From contig NC_089224.1 in NCBI RefSeq assembly GCF_963924675.1, positions 70,727,464 through 70,791,463 of the forward strand: a DNA stretch of 64,000 bases, written 5' to 3'. A program made the position numbers and the translations under genes. This document shows, in pieces, positions 13,201-28,200 of this stretch. Under the pieces are notes generated by a model. It was not told the origin of the DNA. It saw only the letters and a list, made by a program, of their open reading frames with translations, and did not search any database. Origin of the DNA: Phocoena phocoena (lineage: Eukaryota > Chordata > Mammalia > Artiodactyla > Phocoenidae). Each line of letters opens with the position of its first letter. The stretch's first letter is position 1.

Positions 13201-16200
13201 GGAGGAGGTTTCCATGGGAGAGATTAAGTGCTTTCCCTCAAATGTTTCATTACAGAAATAAAAAAAGAACACTTCCTTCTTAAAGGAAGTGCTGTCTCCA
13301 TGGAATGGAGGGTGGGGAAGATGAGGGAACGATTAAAGTCAAGTTAATAGTTAGTACCTCTCCGAAATTATGACTGCTGTGAGACTGACCTAGTATGAAT
13401 ATACAAATTTTGGGGGTTCTACTGCTTTTAGAGGAACTAACCATGACTGGAGGAACTGTACCACTAACTAGAATGCAGTCTAAAGGAAACTGAGGAGGTT
13501 TTAAAACATGTATGACATAATTACAGCTTCCATGAACATTTAGTACTGTGAAGTTACCAAATGCAGAACAGCTCTAAGTACTCAGAGTAATGTGTAAATT
13601 CTAATAAATACTGAGGAACTTACCTAGATTTATCCAAATTCCACCTGGTTTGAGTATTTTCCATATTGTGTCAATATAATCAATTACATTGTGAGCTGTG
13701 TCTATGAAGAAACAGGTAGCAATACAGTCCCAGGTACCTATTCAAGGAAAATCAAATTACTACATGTTATATTATTTTGCCTTTCTTTTAATGAATTCTA
13801 TAAAGGTACCAGTTACCTCTTTACAGACGATGAATATTTCATTTAACTGCAGGGGTACAGAAGCTAAACTCTTCCAATCAAGGCTACCAAATAATCATTT
13901 ATGAGATACTTTTTTTACTTTTTACTTTTATTACTAATTTGATAAGGTAATCAATTTGGAAATCATTTTTGATAACCTATATCACTATATCCTTACCAAA
14001 TAATATTTATAAGAGTTTTGTTTATAATCTTTTCGACTTCTAGCCTTCATTTTAAATCAGTTAAGATGAAATAATATTTGAATTTTAAGTTGTGATTTAA
14101 ACCAGTGTTAGCTACCAATTCCGGAAGGTTTCAAAAAGACTGCACGCATTTGCTGCCAATTGAGAAATGAATGGCATCAGAATACATAAGCATCCACCAG
14201 TACTTGGGAGAACTGCCAGTTGAAAAGGGGGATTGGGGGCAGTCAGCAGCAGTGGGTGGGAACCCAGCAGAGAACTCTGTTTGCCTTCTGGAGGCTGTGG
14301 CCTGGCACAGAGACAGAAGAGACTGCATTGAAGGTGGCTGTCTGTACAAATAAGGCACTTGATCCAACTGCGGATTACCTTCACCATCTCCTCTTTCAAA
14401 CCTGCTCCAGAAGAAAGTCACTTTTACTTGACAAAGCAATGTTTTCCATTATTTCACTCCTATTTTGAGACCCTGCTCCCTAACTTACCCCCCGCACCTA
14501 ACACCTTCTATCTCCCTCCTTCTACCTTCAGAGTGCAGGTTTTCACAAGGTCAGCGTTCAGGGAAAAACAAACAAAAACTTTACTATCTTGTTCCTCTCC
14601 CACTCTAATCTCTCCAAGGCCTCCCATTTCTCTCAGAACACAAAGTCTTCGCTGTGGCCTACGAGTCAGCCCCCCCAAACCCACTCCAACCTCATCTCCC
14701 ATCATTTGCCCACTGCTTAGCACACCCCAGCCAAACTGACCCTCTTACTCTTCTTGAGCAGAACAAGCGTCCTTCCCACCCCCTAAATCTTCTTTCCTTT
14801 GCCATTCCCCCTGCAACTCTTTCCCCCGCATATCTGAATGGCTTGCTTCTTCATTCCTTTGAGGTTCTCTGCTCAATCTTTCTTCTTAAGTTCCCTTTTT
14901 AGAAAGACCTTCCCTGGGAATTCTATATAAACCAGCAGTCTCTCCCCAGTCACTCATTATCCCCTTTACCCTGCCTTATTTTTTCTTCCTCACAATATTA
15001 ATTTGTTATCGCCTCTCTCTCCGAACTAGAATATGGGTTCCCTGTGCACAGGGGCTTTGTTTTGCTCACTGCTGTCTTTGCAATGCCTGCTACTTAGCAG
15101 GTACTCAACAAATACCTGTTAAATGAATGAACTTGCTGACCCCTCAGCCTTCTATTTTTCTTCTTCCTTTTATTGCCAATCCCTCTCTCCTCTTTCCCCA
15201 TTATCACCTCCCTTTCTCTAATGCCTAGCTCAAATTTCTTCAACATTTTGCCAGGCTGAAGTCCAAACTTCATAGCCTGATTATAAAGGTCATCCACAAT
15301 CTGGAACCAACCTACTTCTCTAGCCGTATCTCCCATTAAATCCCCAAATGTCCTTTTTCCTTCCAGTAAGGCTATTCTACCATCCCCGATTACCTTACTC
15401 ATTCATATCTTTGTACCTCTGAATGCCATTCCTCCCTATCCTTCAAGTCACAGCCTCGCCACGAAGAGCTCACTTCTCACACTAACCTACTTCCATCTTT
15501 ATTGTATTCATTACTCAACCTTTGTTTACATGTTGTCTTATATTAATAGACCCAACAGATTCTAAATTTCTTAATTGTGGGATCTCATATTTCTTTACAT
15601 TACCCATCACTGCCTTATACATAACTTTGAAAATATTCTAAATTGTCGTTGAAGTATACCTTATATTCTATCGTCAAAATGAATGACCACAACGTTGGCC
15701 TAGTATAAAATTAGCTCATTAAATTTAGAATAAAGCATGTGATCTTTGGACTTACTGCATTCTGAGTATATCTCCTGAAAATCTCCTGCTGTCATAGAAA
15801 AGTTAGAACCGGGAGGAAGACTGTGGGGGTCAACATCAGGGAAAAAGATGGGTCGAATCTGATCAGCTGACCTCCGGTTATTGCTAAACTGATGAATCCA
15901 GGGATAAAGCTTATATTTATTAATTTCAGAACATCTGCAAAATATGAGCATAAAATTCAGTGTTAACTAAATATTTTACCAGGGAAATCTACTTTAAACA
16001 CTAAAATATAATCTGTTTGATTGAAGATTTACTTATATAATTAATACTTAAAAGTGCTACCACTACACTCCACCCAATTATCTGAAACTCCACATAGGCA
16101 TGTAGATGAGTAACCAATCACGGATTAAAACACAGAAACAAAATTAAGGTAAATTCAGATATATAAATGTGCTATTTTCACTCAAATTTTTAAAAATATA

Positions 16201-19200
16201 TCACTGAAACTCAAGCTCAAGTAAAAAAGTCTAAGTATTTTTTTCAAAGAAGGTATGGGTTTTGTTTGTTACCTAATTATTTTAATTATTTTGTACAGCA
16301 CTCTCCTTTCTACCTTCTCACTATCCCCTAACTCACACTGCTACCAAGACAACACATTATTTAAACAAGGCAGCCATTTATTTTTTCTCTAACACACCTC
16401 TTCTGGCTTTAAAAACTCTTTTCCACTACTTTCTAAATGAGGCCACAGAAGTTCTGCGAGATCTTTCCAACTAAGATATGTGAGCCATTTATAAGAATTT
16501 GACTAAGAAAAAAATTATGATTGCTACATTATAATCTTACTCCACTAAAGAAACAAAGGGGTGAATAAGTTTAAGGAACAATAAGAAAATACTCCTTCCA
16601 GGACAATACTTAGCCCAAAATTCTGCAGAGAAATCATTTCAGTTTCATGGAGTACCCAATCACTTTTTAAAATATCACTTACCCATCCCGTTCAACATTC
16701 TGTTAACTAGGCAACTAATTAAAGTAGTAATTGTATAAGCAACTTAATTTCAATCAGAAACATTTATGATATATACCATATTTAAACACTACGTACTTAT
16801 CTTCAAATTCAGAATTCTGCAAAAATAGGTAAGTCAATCTGATTCTGAGAAATTACTATTTCCAGCAAAAAGTAAATTAAATACCTGTTGAGTACAAAGT
16901 TGGAAGAAAAGAGCATAAAAAAACTCCATTCATTTCCTTGACAAGCATAACCTAGCATAGCTATTTCCCAGGCCAGTCTTCCTAGTCCAGCACCAGGTAC
17001 CAGAATATTTACTTTAGAAGGATCCCTGAAATGAAATAAGGCAATTATGTCCAACCCCTCAAAGAAAAGGGGAAAAAAAAATAGACAAAATCCATATTAA
17101 CAACTAAAAACTTAAGATATTTAGTAAGAATAAGCTCACTCAAGACTCTGACTTCTTAAATTTGAGAAATACTTCTAAATATCAGTGAGAAATAAGGATA
17201 TAAAGAATTATCAAATGTTCAGTTGTTGTTTTAGGGTTTTATCCCCAAAGTATTATTTTTAAGAAGAAAAAGGAGTCGCCTTATATCCAAGACTTATGAA
17301 GACACTCATATTCCTAGTAGCTATCACCTATCTGGGAAGACAAATTATTCCAAAAGGATCCCTATACATACAAAAAGACTGAACAAAATTATTTTAGCAT
17401 ATGAGACAGTAAAACAAGACATAACTTTATTTCTGAATTCTATATGTAATACAATGGTTTATGTGACCAAATTAAGTACAAGCAGATTTTAATGTGTCAG
17501 GTCTCTCCTTAAAATCTTATATATTTCAATTGGCAAAAGAAGCTGGAGCTGGGATATTCTCATGGGGAAAATGGGGAGCTGCCTTCTAATTGAGCATATA
17601 TGATGGCAAACATATCACACCAAACCAGAGGTTCACAATCAAACTGTTCTCCACTTATTAGCATCACTCTACCATCACAAATTTCCTTTACTGTAACATC
17701 TGTCATTCTATTTTCAGACCACTGAAAAGCCTTAGCACAGCAAAGACTTTTCTCAGTACTTCTGGCAAATCAACATAAGCCTAAGGAAACTAAAATGTGT
17801 TCTTGTGAAAAACCAGAGAAAAATGTGTATAATCAGCTGTCATTGTGTCAATTAAAAAGGAATTTCATTATTGTCTGTATTCCCCAAATTTAGCTCATAA
17901 GTCAAATCCAATTTCCAAGTCTACTCCCATGAACAATTCTTTTTTATCTTTAAATTGTATGGGCTTTAAGTTTGATGTGCTCCAAATGGCAACAGGACTT
18001 TTTACTAGTAGCCCATATGATAACCGTTAGCATTTCCCACTTTGAAATGAAAAGAAACAAATAGAACTATGAGGCTTCTGAAAATTCAGTCTACAAATAC
18101 AGTAACAAGGGAATTTGCCCAGCGCCCTTCAATCTTAAATAACTATATATGGAACAGGTATTTGTATAAAAATCGCAACAAAGTCTATTTAGTCTGTTTT
18201 ACTGCTGAATTTTATATATACAATAAGGCATAAACTGAAATTTGTTAAAAATGATTTCTGACAAATAGGCTTAATATGATTAGTAAGATATTCTTTAATA
18301 CTTGACATGGACAAACTAATGCCAAGGTGCCTTGTAATAGTTTTCACTAAAATAAAATAGAATGTTTCCTTTTCATTCCAGACTATATGCAATATGTTTG
18401 TATGTGCGAACACTAATTTTTAATAAAGAGAATGGGTACACGCTCTCATTCTATTCAGGCCTACCTATATCAGTTATCTAACATGAACATATATATTTTT
18501 AATACTAGAATCTGAAAAACTCCTAGCTGTAGGACTCTATGCTAGCCCTTGTATAAAGGACCGGCCACTGTCATTTTCTACTCCCCACCAGACCCACCAA
18601 AACACTTACTCTCCAGAACTACTACCTCTTTTCTTTTCCCACTTCCCATTTGCCCAATCAAAATCATGAGTTTTTTTACAAGTGGCTGTTTTCAGCTTAG
18701 ATTTTTTTTAAAAAATCAAGGTAATGCAACAGAAAGTAAAAGGATCTGGAAGTAAATTCATAGAGTATTTAAATTTTTATTAAAAAAATCACTAATAATC
18801 AATTTCTGAACGGCTCATAATCTGAGTAAAAGATTACCATGCAGAAATTAGAAATCATGTCAAACTTAAGGGAAAGGTGTGTTAATAACTGTACTAATAT
18901 TTATTTTGTTCACTTAAAGAAAGTTAATTTTATGATAGCTATTACCAAATACTTCCAAACTGATCAGGCCTATAGAACTCTTTATCCCTACCTTGTGGCA
19001 GAAAGTTTCTATATAAAAATGCTATTAAAAGGCTGTCATAAAGCCATGGAATACAGAATACATCAAGCATTACCTTAAGAGTTAGTAGAGATTACTACAG
19101 ATCTATCAAGAGTTAGTAGAGATTACTATAGATCTATCAATTATTTGTATTACAGAAAGAAAAAAGAAGGATTTTAGTGGGAATATTAAAGGAGACACAT

Positions 19201-22200
19201 TAAAACAAATTCTCTAAGAATGGAAAAAATGATCAAGAATCAAGCACTGAATGGGAGAATTTTTCCCCAAATCTTTGTTCTTAGCTAGATTTTTTTTCCC
19301 CCAATTGGGTCTTCATATAAGGGATATTAACAGCATACAAGAAAGTCCCTCTAAACACAATGTGTATAAAACTAAGGCACTCTAAAAGGCATTTTCTAGT
19401 ATGAGTTCTTATAAAGTCAAGGGCATTTCTACTCTGTGGAGAATAAGAGACATATAAGTCTAAGTATAGACCTTAATGGTGAACTGACTTTAAACTTAGA
19501 AAACCGGGAATAGAGCCATATGACTAATATGTGCCTCAGTAATCAAATGTTGCCTGTTTGAGATTCTCGGCAAAAAACTGGCAAGCAAACAAGTTTATGT
19601 AGTCATTAAGGCCCAACTATGGAGAAGCAGTATATTCACTACAAATTTAACACCTCTGATAATAGTGGGAAAAGTTTCAATGGTTTCCCAGACAAGCAAG
19701 AATGAAGACGACAGAGAGCCCCTGTGTGTCTGAAGAGGTCGTGGATCATGTTTGCACCAACCTTTGTGATCCAACTATTTTACCAGCAGGAAATGTTCTT
19801 GAAAGAAGTTTCCTTTATTGTACACAGAATGATTTTTGCATAGCAGCTGCAAATCAGCAAATTCCAACACACAAAATTCTTTTTCTCGGTGTGTCAACAG
19901 AGTGACACTTAGCTGACCCCTGGTGATAGGAGTATGCACAACTTTCAAGCAGCAAAAGTGCTGGGTTCTATGTGAATCACAGCAATTCACATGGTAAAAG
20001 CCACAACTCATTTGTGGCTACTAAATATTCAAAATGTGGTTAGTTCTAATTGAGATGTGTTTCAAGTATAAAATAAATACCAGATTTCATAGACTTAGTA
20101 TAAAAAAGGAATGTAAAATATCTCATTAATAACCTTGTATACTGATTATATGTTAATATATTTTAGATATAGTGGGTTATTAAAGTATATTATTAATTTC
20201 ACCTGTTTCCATTTACACTTCTTATGTGACTACGAGAAAATTTAAAGTAACACAGGCAATTTGCATTGTATTTCTGTTGAACAGTGCTGGTCCATACAGA
20301 GAAATCATAAAAACACAATTCTGAGCAAAAAAAACAATCGTGAAATGACACCACAAACCATTATATGACCTTTTAAAACACACAGAACACAATGTGTTGT
20401 TTATGTACATGTATATAGACACGTAGCTAATGCAGGAAGGTAAGATTAGAGTAACAAATTTATATTAGTTGTTATCTCTGGAAAGAGAGAAGAATGTGCT
20501 CTGTATTGTTTGCAGGGCACTTTCAAGTGTATCTGTAATGTTTCTTTTAAAAAATACAGAAAAAAGAGATCTGAAGCAACTATGGCAAAATGTCAAGGTT
20601 TAATAGAGTTGGATGTTGAAACACTTTTTATTCAAACTAGAAAGTGGGTTAGAAATCAGAATTAGTGTCTAGCCCCTTCAAAAATATGGTCCCAACTTAC
20701 TTATCTACTCCCAATAAAGAACTCCATATATCAGCAAGACAACTTCTCATCCATTTCAGAAAACACTTTCTCACCTTAATCTTTAGAGCTCCTATAGAAA
20801 CTGAGCTTAAATTATCACCGAATCTATAAAGTCTTTCTTTTTCCAAATATCCCAGGCAAAGCTTTAAGTCACTTCTCAATGCTTTCAGTACTTCATTCAT
20901 ATCTCTGTTATAGTTTATATACCTAGCTCATCACTTTGCTTCTTTCATTTAATACAGGGGTCAGCAACTATGACCCACTAGCCAATCACCTGTAATTGCA
21001 AATAAGGTTTTAGAACACAGCCATGTCCAGTCATTTATGTATTGTCTATGGTTGCATTCCCATGACAAGAGAGCGAAATAGTCAGTCCCCAGAGACCACA
21101 TTGCCTTCAAAATCTAAAATATTTTCTAGCTGGCCCTTTAAGAAAAAGTTTACCAATCCTGATCTAATGTATCTTGAACTTCTTTCCCAATCAGTGCACA
21201 GAGCTTTCTTAATCTATTTTATGACTGAATAAGTAGTCCATTGTAATACTGTATAATAATGTATCAAAATTTGATAATTAAGGACAACTAGATTGTTTCC
21301 AATCTCTTGCTATTATAACATTAAAACTAATATCCTTGGCATAAATAGTTTCCCTCATGTACCTCTGTGGATAGCTTTCCCAAAACTGAACTGCAAGGAT
21401 CAAAAGATATGCATTAGAATTTTGTTAAAATTACCAAGTTGCCCTCCATAAAATTTTACTAATTTATTCTTCCATCAGCAACACGTTTCCTCACACCTTC
21501 AGTAAGTTATATAACTTTTAAATCTTTACAATATAATGGATGAAAATGGCACCTTACTGTGGTTTTTTTTTGCGGTACGCGGGCCTCTCACTGTTGTGGC
21601 CTCTCCCGTTGCGGAGCACAGGCTCCGGACGCGCAGGCTCAGCGGCCATGGCTCACGGGCCCAGCCGCTCCGCGGCATGCGGGATCTTTCCGGACCGGGG
21701 CACGAACCTGTGTCGCCTGCATCGGCAGGCGGACTCTCAACCACTGCGCCACCAGGGAAGCCCCTTAGTGTGGTTTTTACATTTGCATTTTTGTATGAGA
21801 TTAAGCACCCTGTATTTCTTTTTCTGTTTACTATTTACACTATTTTTCTACTAGGTTATAGTCTTGAATTGTTTTTCCACTGAGTTATTACTCTAGATTT
21901 GTAAGCACTTGAAATCCTGGAATGTAGGTGCTTGAGATCTTGATTTGAAAGAAATCTGAAATACATATCTGTCTTTGGTCTAAGAGGACTTTCTGGATAG
22001 AAAAAAGAGACTATTTTCAGTCTCTAAACTACTTTGGCATTATTTGGCAATCTCCATTTGCTCTTTTAAAATGGTTTCTTACAGCTAAAAGTAATCCTTT
22101 TAAAATGTGTAAATCTTAACAGTTACTATCTCTGATAGGTTAAACAATATGATTTTTTAAAACCCTTTTATATATTATAACTTACATTCTTTATTTCAAT

Positions 22201-25200
22201 CTAAGTGAAAAATGCTTCTTTAAAGCTCAGCATATTTCTTCCTAATGCTCAACTATATAAAAGAAAAAATATATTCAATATAGTCAATAGTATATCATTG
22301 TCTTCTTGAAGTGTTAGACATATACTGAAATGCAAAGGCATAATAGATTTACCACCCACAAACAAAATATCACTTCAAATTCTTCTAAAATAGAATGGGT
22401 TAACAAAATTAAGCTCTAGAAAGTACAGTCCAGAAAATTTCAGGATTCATTAAGAGAATATGATTCTACATGGTTGTGATTTCCCATTTCAAATAGGACT
22501 CGTACCTAAGAATCTCTCCTTAGCAACTATAAACTTTATAGCACTAAATTCTTGAGCTAATAACTACTGAAGTGTTTGGCATTCAGCACAATTAAAACAG
22601 CATTTCCTTAATTTAAAAATAGACCCCAATATAGATGTTAATCTGTGGCTTCAAAGCTGCTTGTACTTGTAAACTCAGACACTTAAAAATTCTAAACAGG
22701 AACAAATTGGACAAACTGATAAGACAAATATGCTTTCATAGGAAATATTATTTTAATGATCACAAGTACAGTTAATTTATGCATATGTAGGTATATTGTT
22801 TTTTGCAGACAGCTCAGTTAGAAAAGGCCTTTATTGAAATTTCAAAAAGAAAAGAACACAATCCAAAGGCTAGCTGACATAAATGTAAGTCAAATTCAGC
22901 CTGAGTGTAAAAATATAAAATTCTCACGCGCTTGCTGCGGCACAAACAGAATCCTAAAAATTTATCTGAGACCCAAACTTAACCAGGATTTACCTAGAGT
23001 CAACCTGGATTCTGAAGGGCTATAATTATTTCCCTTTTCCAGGACTCGGAGTTTACTTTTTATGGCAAAGTTATAACTTTAATATGGATAAAGACTTTGC
23101 TGTATTTTATTAGGTTTATTGTTTACATTTTTTTTTAATAGCTCATCTTATCTATTACAAGGAAACCAATCTAAGTTTAACAAGCAAAACAAATGACATA
23201 GGAAGAAACATGTAAATTTTCCATTGGGTACCAGAATGCCAAAAATAAAGTTTGATATTTTGGTGCACTTCATTTAAAGTTCATATATCAATGTCCACTT
23301 TTATAACATTGATTACTTTCAGGGAAGGGAAATGGGTAGCTGGGTAGGAAACTTTATATCCTTTGAAACCTTTAAAATTTTGAACCCTGCAAAATGTTTT
23401 ACCTATTCAAAAAATTTTTTCAATTATTTACTTATTTTAAAGAAACATTAAGAGTTAATGCTAGAAACACTGAGTGAATTCATCCTTTTCTCACCAGTCT
23501 ACATTGTATCTGCCAACAGTAATAATAATAATAATAACAACAACAATAACAGGGACTTCCCTGGTGGTCCTTCCAATGCAAGGGACGCGGGTTTGATCCC
23601 TGGTTGGGGAACTAAGATCCCACATGCCGCGAGTTAACTAAGCCCACGCACCGCAACTACTGTGCCCGTGCACCACAACTAGAGAGCCCACACGCCACAA
23701 TTACTGAGCCTGCGTGCCACAATGAAAGATCCCACGTGCTGCAACTAAGATCCAATGCAGCCAAAAATACATAAATAGATTTTAAAATAACAATAACAGA
23801 TAAATAATAGTAAAATAATACTTATGCTAGTTCAGTAAGTACCTTTAACAATGACATGCCTTTTTAGTACAGCTAACATTGTTACGCTGACTGGATACCA
23901 TGGTAATACACATGATTCAATGATCACTGAGTATGAACGAAATCATGTTTAAAGTGCTAGAAATTATACTGACTTAAGCATTGGACATTCAGCCTTCCAA
24001 AAATACCCAAACTTTTGTATACGGCAACAGTAAAAAGTCTTATCCCACAACCTACTTTTCAGAAACAAAGATATTTTGAATTTTGAGAAATACCTGGATT
24101 TTATGTTTACGAAAGCTATCAAACTATATTATCCGTTATTTTATAAACAGTATATACATTGAGAGAGTGCACCAAGTAGGAACTTTAAGAATATATTTTT
24201 GGAAGCAGCAATATTTATAAAAGTTCCTAAAACTGAAAACATATATTTATAAAAAGTATGAAAAATAAGGAAATAATGAGACTAGATTATAATTCTAATA
24301 GTTGTAGAATATTTAAGGTAAGACTATCGATAAAAATTAACAAAAAAACTTGTAACATTTATTAAAGTAAACAAAGGTAGGCTTTAAGAATAGAAGAAAA
24401 TTAATAGAAAAAGGAAAAAAAAACATGATCATTTCATCTGAAAAGGTATTTGACAAAAGGCAACATTCTTTCATGACAAAAACTCTCAGGACAACAGGAA
24501 TACAGGGAAAATTCCTCAATATAAAAAAGGGTATTTATGAAAAACCCAGAGCTAAATGCCCCCTTTCACCACTGCCATGTATTGTTATGTACTTCCAGAG
24601 CTATTTAAATGGGAAAGGAAGAGGTAAAAACTATATTCACAGGCTTCCCTGGTGGCGCAGTGGTTGAGAGTCCGCCTGCCGATGCAGGGGACACGGGTTC
24701 GTGCCCCGGTCCGGGAGGATCCCACATGCCGCGGAGCGGCTGGGCCCGTGAGCCATGGCCGCTGAGCCTGCGCGTCCAGAGCCTGCGCTCCGCAACGGGA
24801 GAGGCCACAACGGTGAGAGGCCCAAGTACGGCAAAAAAAAAAAAAAAAAAAAAAACTATATTCACAGATGAGATGCTCCTATATGTAGAAAAACACAAAG
24901 AATCCAGAAGAAAGCTACTAGAGCTAATAAACAAATCAAGCAGTTGCAGAGTACAAGATGAACACATAAAAAAGTTAGTTCTTTCTATACATCAGCAATG
25001 AACAATCAGAAAAGGAAATTAAGAAAACAATTCCATTTACAATAGCATCTAACAGAATTTAAAACTTAGGAATAAATCTAAACAAGGAGGCGTTACATTG
25101 AAAACTTGTACACTGAAAACTAAAAAACAAAGCTTAAAGATATTAAAGAACACCTAAATAAATGGAAAGACATCCTGTATTCATGGATAGGAAGATTTAA

Positions 25201-28200
25201 CATTATTAAGATATCAATACACCAAAAACAATCTACCTATTCAACACACTCCCTAACAATATTCCAATAGCCTCTTTCACAGAAATGGAAAAACTGACTC
25301 TGAAATTCATATGGAATTGCAAGGAGCCCCAAATAGCCAAAACAATCTTGAAAAAGAATAAAATGTACGAATCACACTTCCTGACTTCCAAACTTGCAAA
25401 GTTACAGAAATTTAAATAGTATGGTACTGGCAAAGGGCAGACACATAGACCAATGGAATAGAATAGAGAGTCCAGAAATAAACCGTCACATATGGTCAAT
25501 TGATTTTCAAGGACGGTGCCAAGACAATTCAATGGGGGGAAAAGACAGTCTTTTTAACAAATGGTGCTGGGAAAACTGGATATTCACATGTAAAAGAATG
25601 AAGTCAGACCCTTACCTGATACCATATGCAAAAATTAACTCAAAATGGACCAAATACCTAAGCTTAAGAACTAAAATTATAAAATTCTTAGAAGAGAATA
25701 TTGGGGAAAATCTTCATGACACTGGATTTGGCAATGATTTAATGGATATGGTATGATAAGCACAGGTAACAAAAGAAAAAACTGATAAGCTGGACTTCAA
25801 ATTATAAAATTTTGTACATCAAAAGACACTATCAAGAAAGTAAAAACAGCCTACAGAATGGGAGAAAATATTTGCAAATCATATATCTAACAATGGATTA
25901 ACACATGCAAAAAAAGAAAAAGAGTCAAATCTTATCACACAATCTTATCTATGAAAATCATCTTCAATCCAGACATAATAAAGTATAAAAATGCATTAAT
26001 AAAGCCTATGGACAATAAAAATGTAAATTAAAAGCTTGTCAAGTGAGTACTATATATGTCAAGCATTTGAAATCTGAAATCTGAAATATCTGTAGTTGAA
26101 TATTTGAAATCTGCCTAGTTTTGAAGCCTAAGAATAAACCTCTTTCTAGAAAAAAACATGTCACTAAAAAACTTCTTTCTAAAGCGTATCTGCAGAGCAC
26201 ACACAAAAAGGCAGTGAATTATTACCGATTCTACATCCGAATCTTGTGCATTAGATATCTGGACATGCAGAAATAAGCAGTCGTCTTTTTTTTTCTTTTT
26301 TAAGTCTGACAACATGGCTGAAATAATGATAAATTCAATTGTGGGGCGTCCAAAGTTACTCGCTTACTGAGCTATTTCTGGGTCTCACACCCAGAACCCT
26401 ATACACCTGACTGAAGAAATATTTATAGAACTGAACATCAGCAGTGTCATGACTTCATCAACAATGGAATAAAAATTATGAAAGCTTTAAGTGATTAAAA
26501 AAAATCAAAAGTATACAACGAATCTATTATCTCTTCAACTGTGTGTTCAGAACATAATTATAGCACAGCATGCCAAAAAACTACTGGTCACAAGCAGAAA
26601 TACATTGGGTGATTTTCATACTTATTCAGCTAAAGACAATCTACATGGCACACAGACATAAAAGTATTCAAACAAGGTGGACCAGCATCCATTACATGTT
26701 AAAGGCTCACTAAATAAAACAGATATTTTAAATTCTTTCAATGGGCTTATCAACAGACTGGCATAATAAAGAATCAGTGAAGTTCAAGTGAAGTCAATAG
26801 AAATTATCCGAACTAAAATATAAAACGAGTTAACGGGGAGGGGCAATGTAGAAAAAGAGCCACTTGAAACCTGAGAGACAATAGCAAACAGTTTAATATA
26901 TATGTAACTGGCAACGCTAAGAGAAAGAAATAGAGAAAAAGGCAGGAGAAACATGTGAAGAGATAAGAGCAAAGAATTATTGATTCGGTGATATATATCT
27001 ACTCAAACCCCCAAAAGCAAAGCCAACCTCAAGTGGGAGAAACACAAAGAAAACCACATCTAGTCACACTGCTGACAAAGGTGGGGAATGGGGTGAAGAG
27101 AATGACGAGTAACTGTTTAATGGGTATGGGATTTATTCTGGGTTGATGAAAACGTTTTAGAAGTATACAGAGATGATGGATGCACAATACTGTGAATGTA
27201 CTAATGCCACTTAATTGTTTCCTTTAACATGGTTACTTTGAAACCACAATGAAACAAATCCTGCCAACAACCTGAGTGAGCCTGGAAGTCAATGCTTCTA
27301 CAGTCAAGCCTCTAGATGAGAACACAGCCCAGCAGACATCTTGATTACAGTCTTATAAGATCCTATACAGAGAACTCAGTGAAGCCATGCCCAGACTTCT
27401 GACCCACAGAAACTATGAAATAATAAATATGTGTTGTTTTAAGCAGTTAAATTTATGGTATTTTGTTGCACAGCAACCAATATACATTTACCTTTCAGAT
27501 GCAGCAATTCCACATCTAAGAATTTACACTAAAGATACATCTCCAAAAATACAAAAATATACATGCACAACGTTATTAACTGTAGCATTATAATTGCAAG
27601 ATACTGCCAGCTACTTTACTTAAATAGCCAAATATAAGAGACTGGTTGAAGTATTCTGAAACTGTTTAAAAAAAAAAAAGATTGAGTAAGATTTCCATGA
27701 ACTGATACAGAGCTAATCGAGGATTAAGTGGAAAAAGGCAAGTGCAAAATAAAATATATAGTATGCTCCATTTTGTGTATGAAAAAGGGGGTACTTAAAA
27801 AGAAAAAAGTACTTATCTGCTTACTTCCATAAAAAAAAGCCAGGGACTTCTCCGGTGGCGCAATGGTTGAGAGTCCACCTGCCAATGCAGGGAACATGGG
27901 TTCGAGCCCTGGTCTGGGAAGATCCCACATGCCATGGAGCAACTATGCCCATGCGCCACAACTACTGCGTCTGTGCTCTAGAGCTCGTGAGCCACAACTA
28001 CTGAAGCCCGAGCGTCTAGAGCCCATGCTCTGCAATGAGAGAAGCCGCCGCAATGAGAAGCCCGTGCACCACAATGAAGAGCAGCCCCTGCTCACCGCAA
28101 CTAGAGAAAGCCTGCGCTCAGCAACGAAGACCCAACGTGGTGAAATTAATTAATTAATTAATTATTTTTTTAAAAAGAAGAGAAACAGTAACTAAACAGT

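Larger units (their letters stand above)
2592..13623 (-). other. CARNMT1: CARNMT1 intron 6
   Basis: An 11.0-kb intron filled with L1M fragments, five younger CHR SINEs, one older tRNA-derived SINE, MIR and MER20 relics (listed separately). Stretches 3380-4360, 6740-7100, 7450-7840, 9960-11690 and 12630-13620 show no gene and only weak or no recognised repeats. Confidence 0.9.
13738..15755 (-). other. CARNMT1: CARNMT1 intron 5
   Basis: 2.0-kb intron. The part 13740-14440 has no recognised element; 14480-15680 is L2-like (listed separately). Confidence 0.9.

Noticed and set aside
14112..15402. Several overlapping frames of 70-126 codons on both strands
   Set aside because: By-products of pyrimidine-rich L2 sequence; no start context, no homology recognised.
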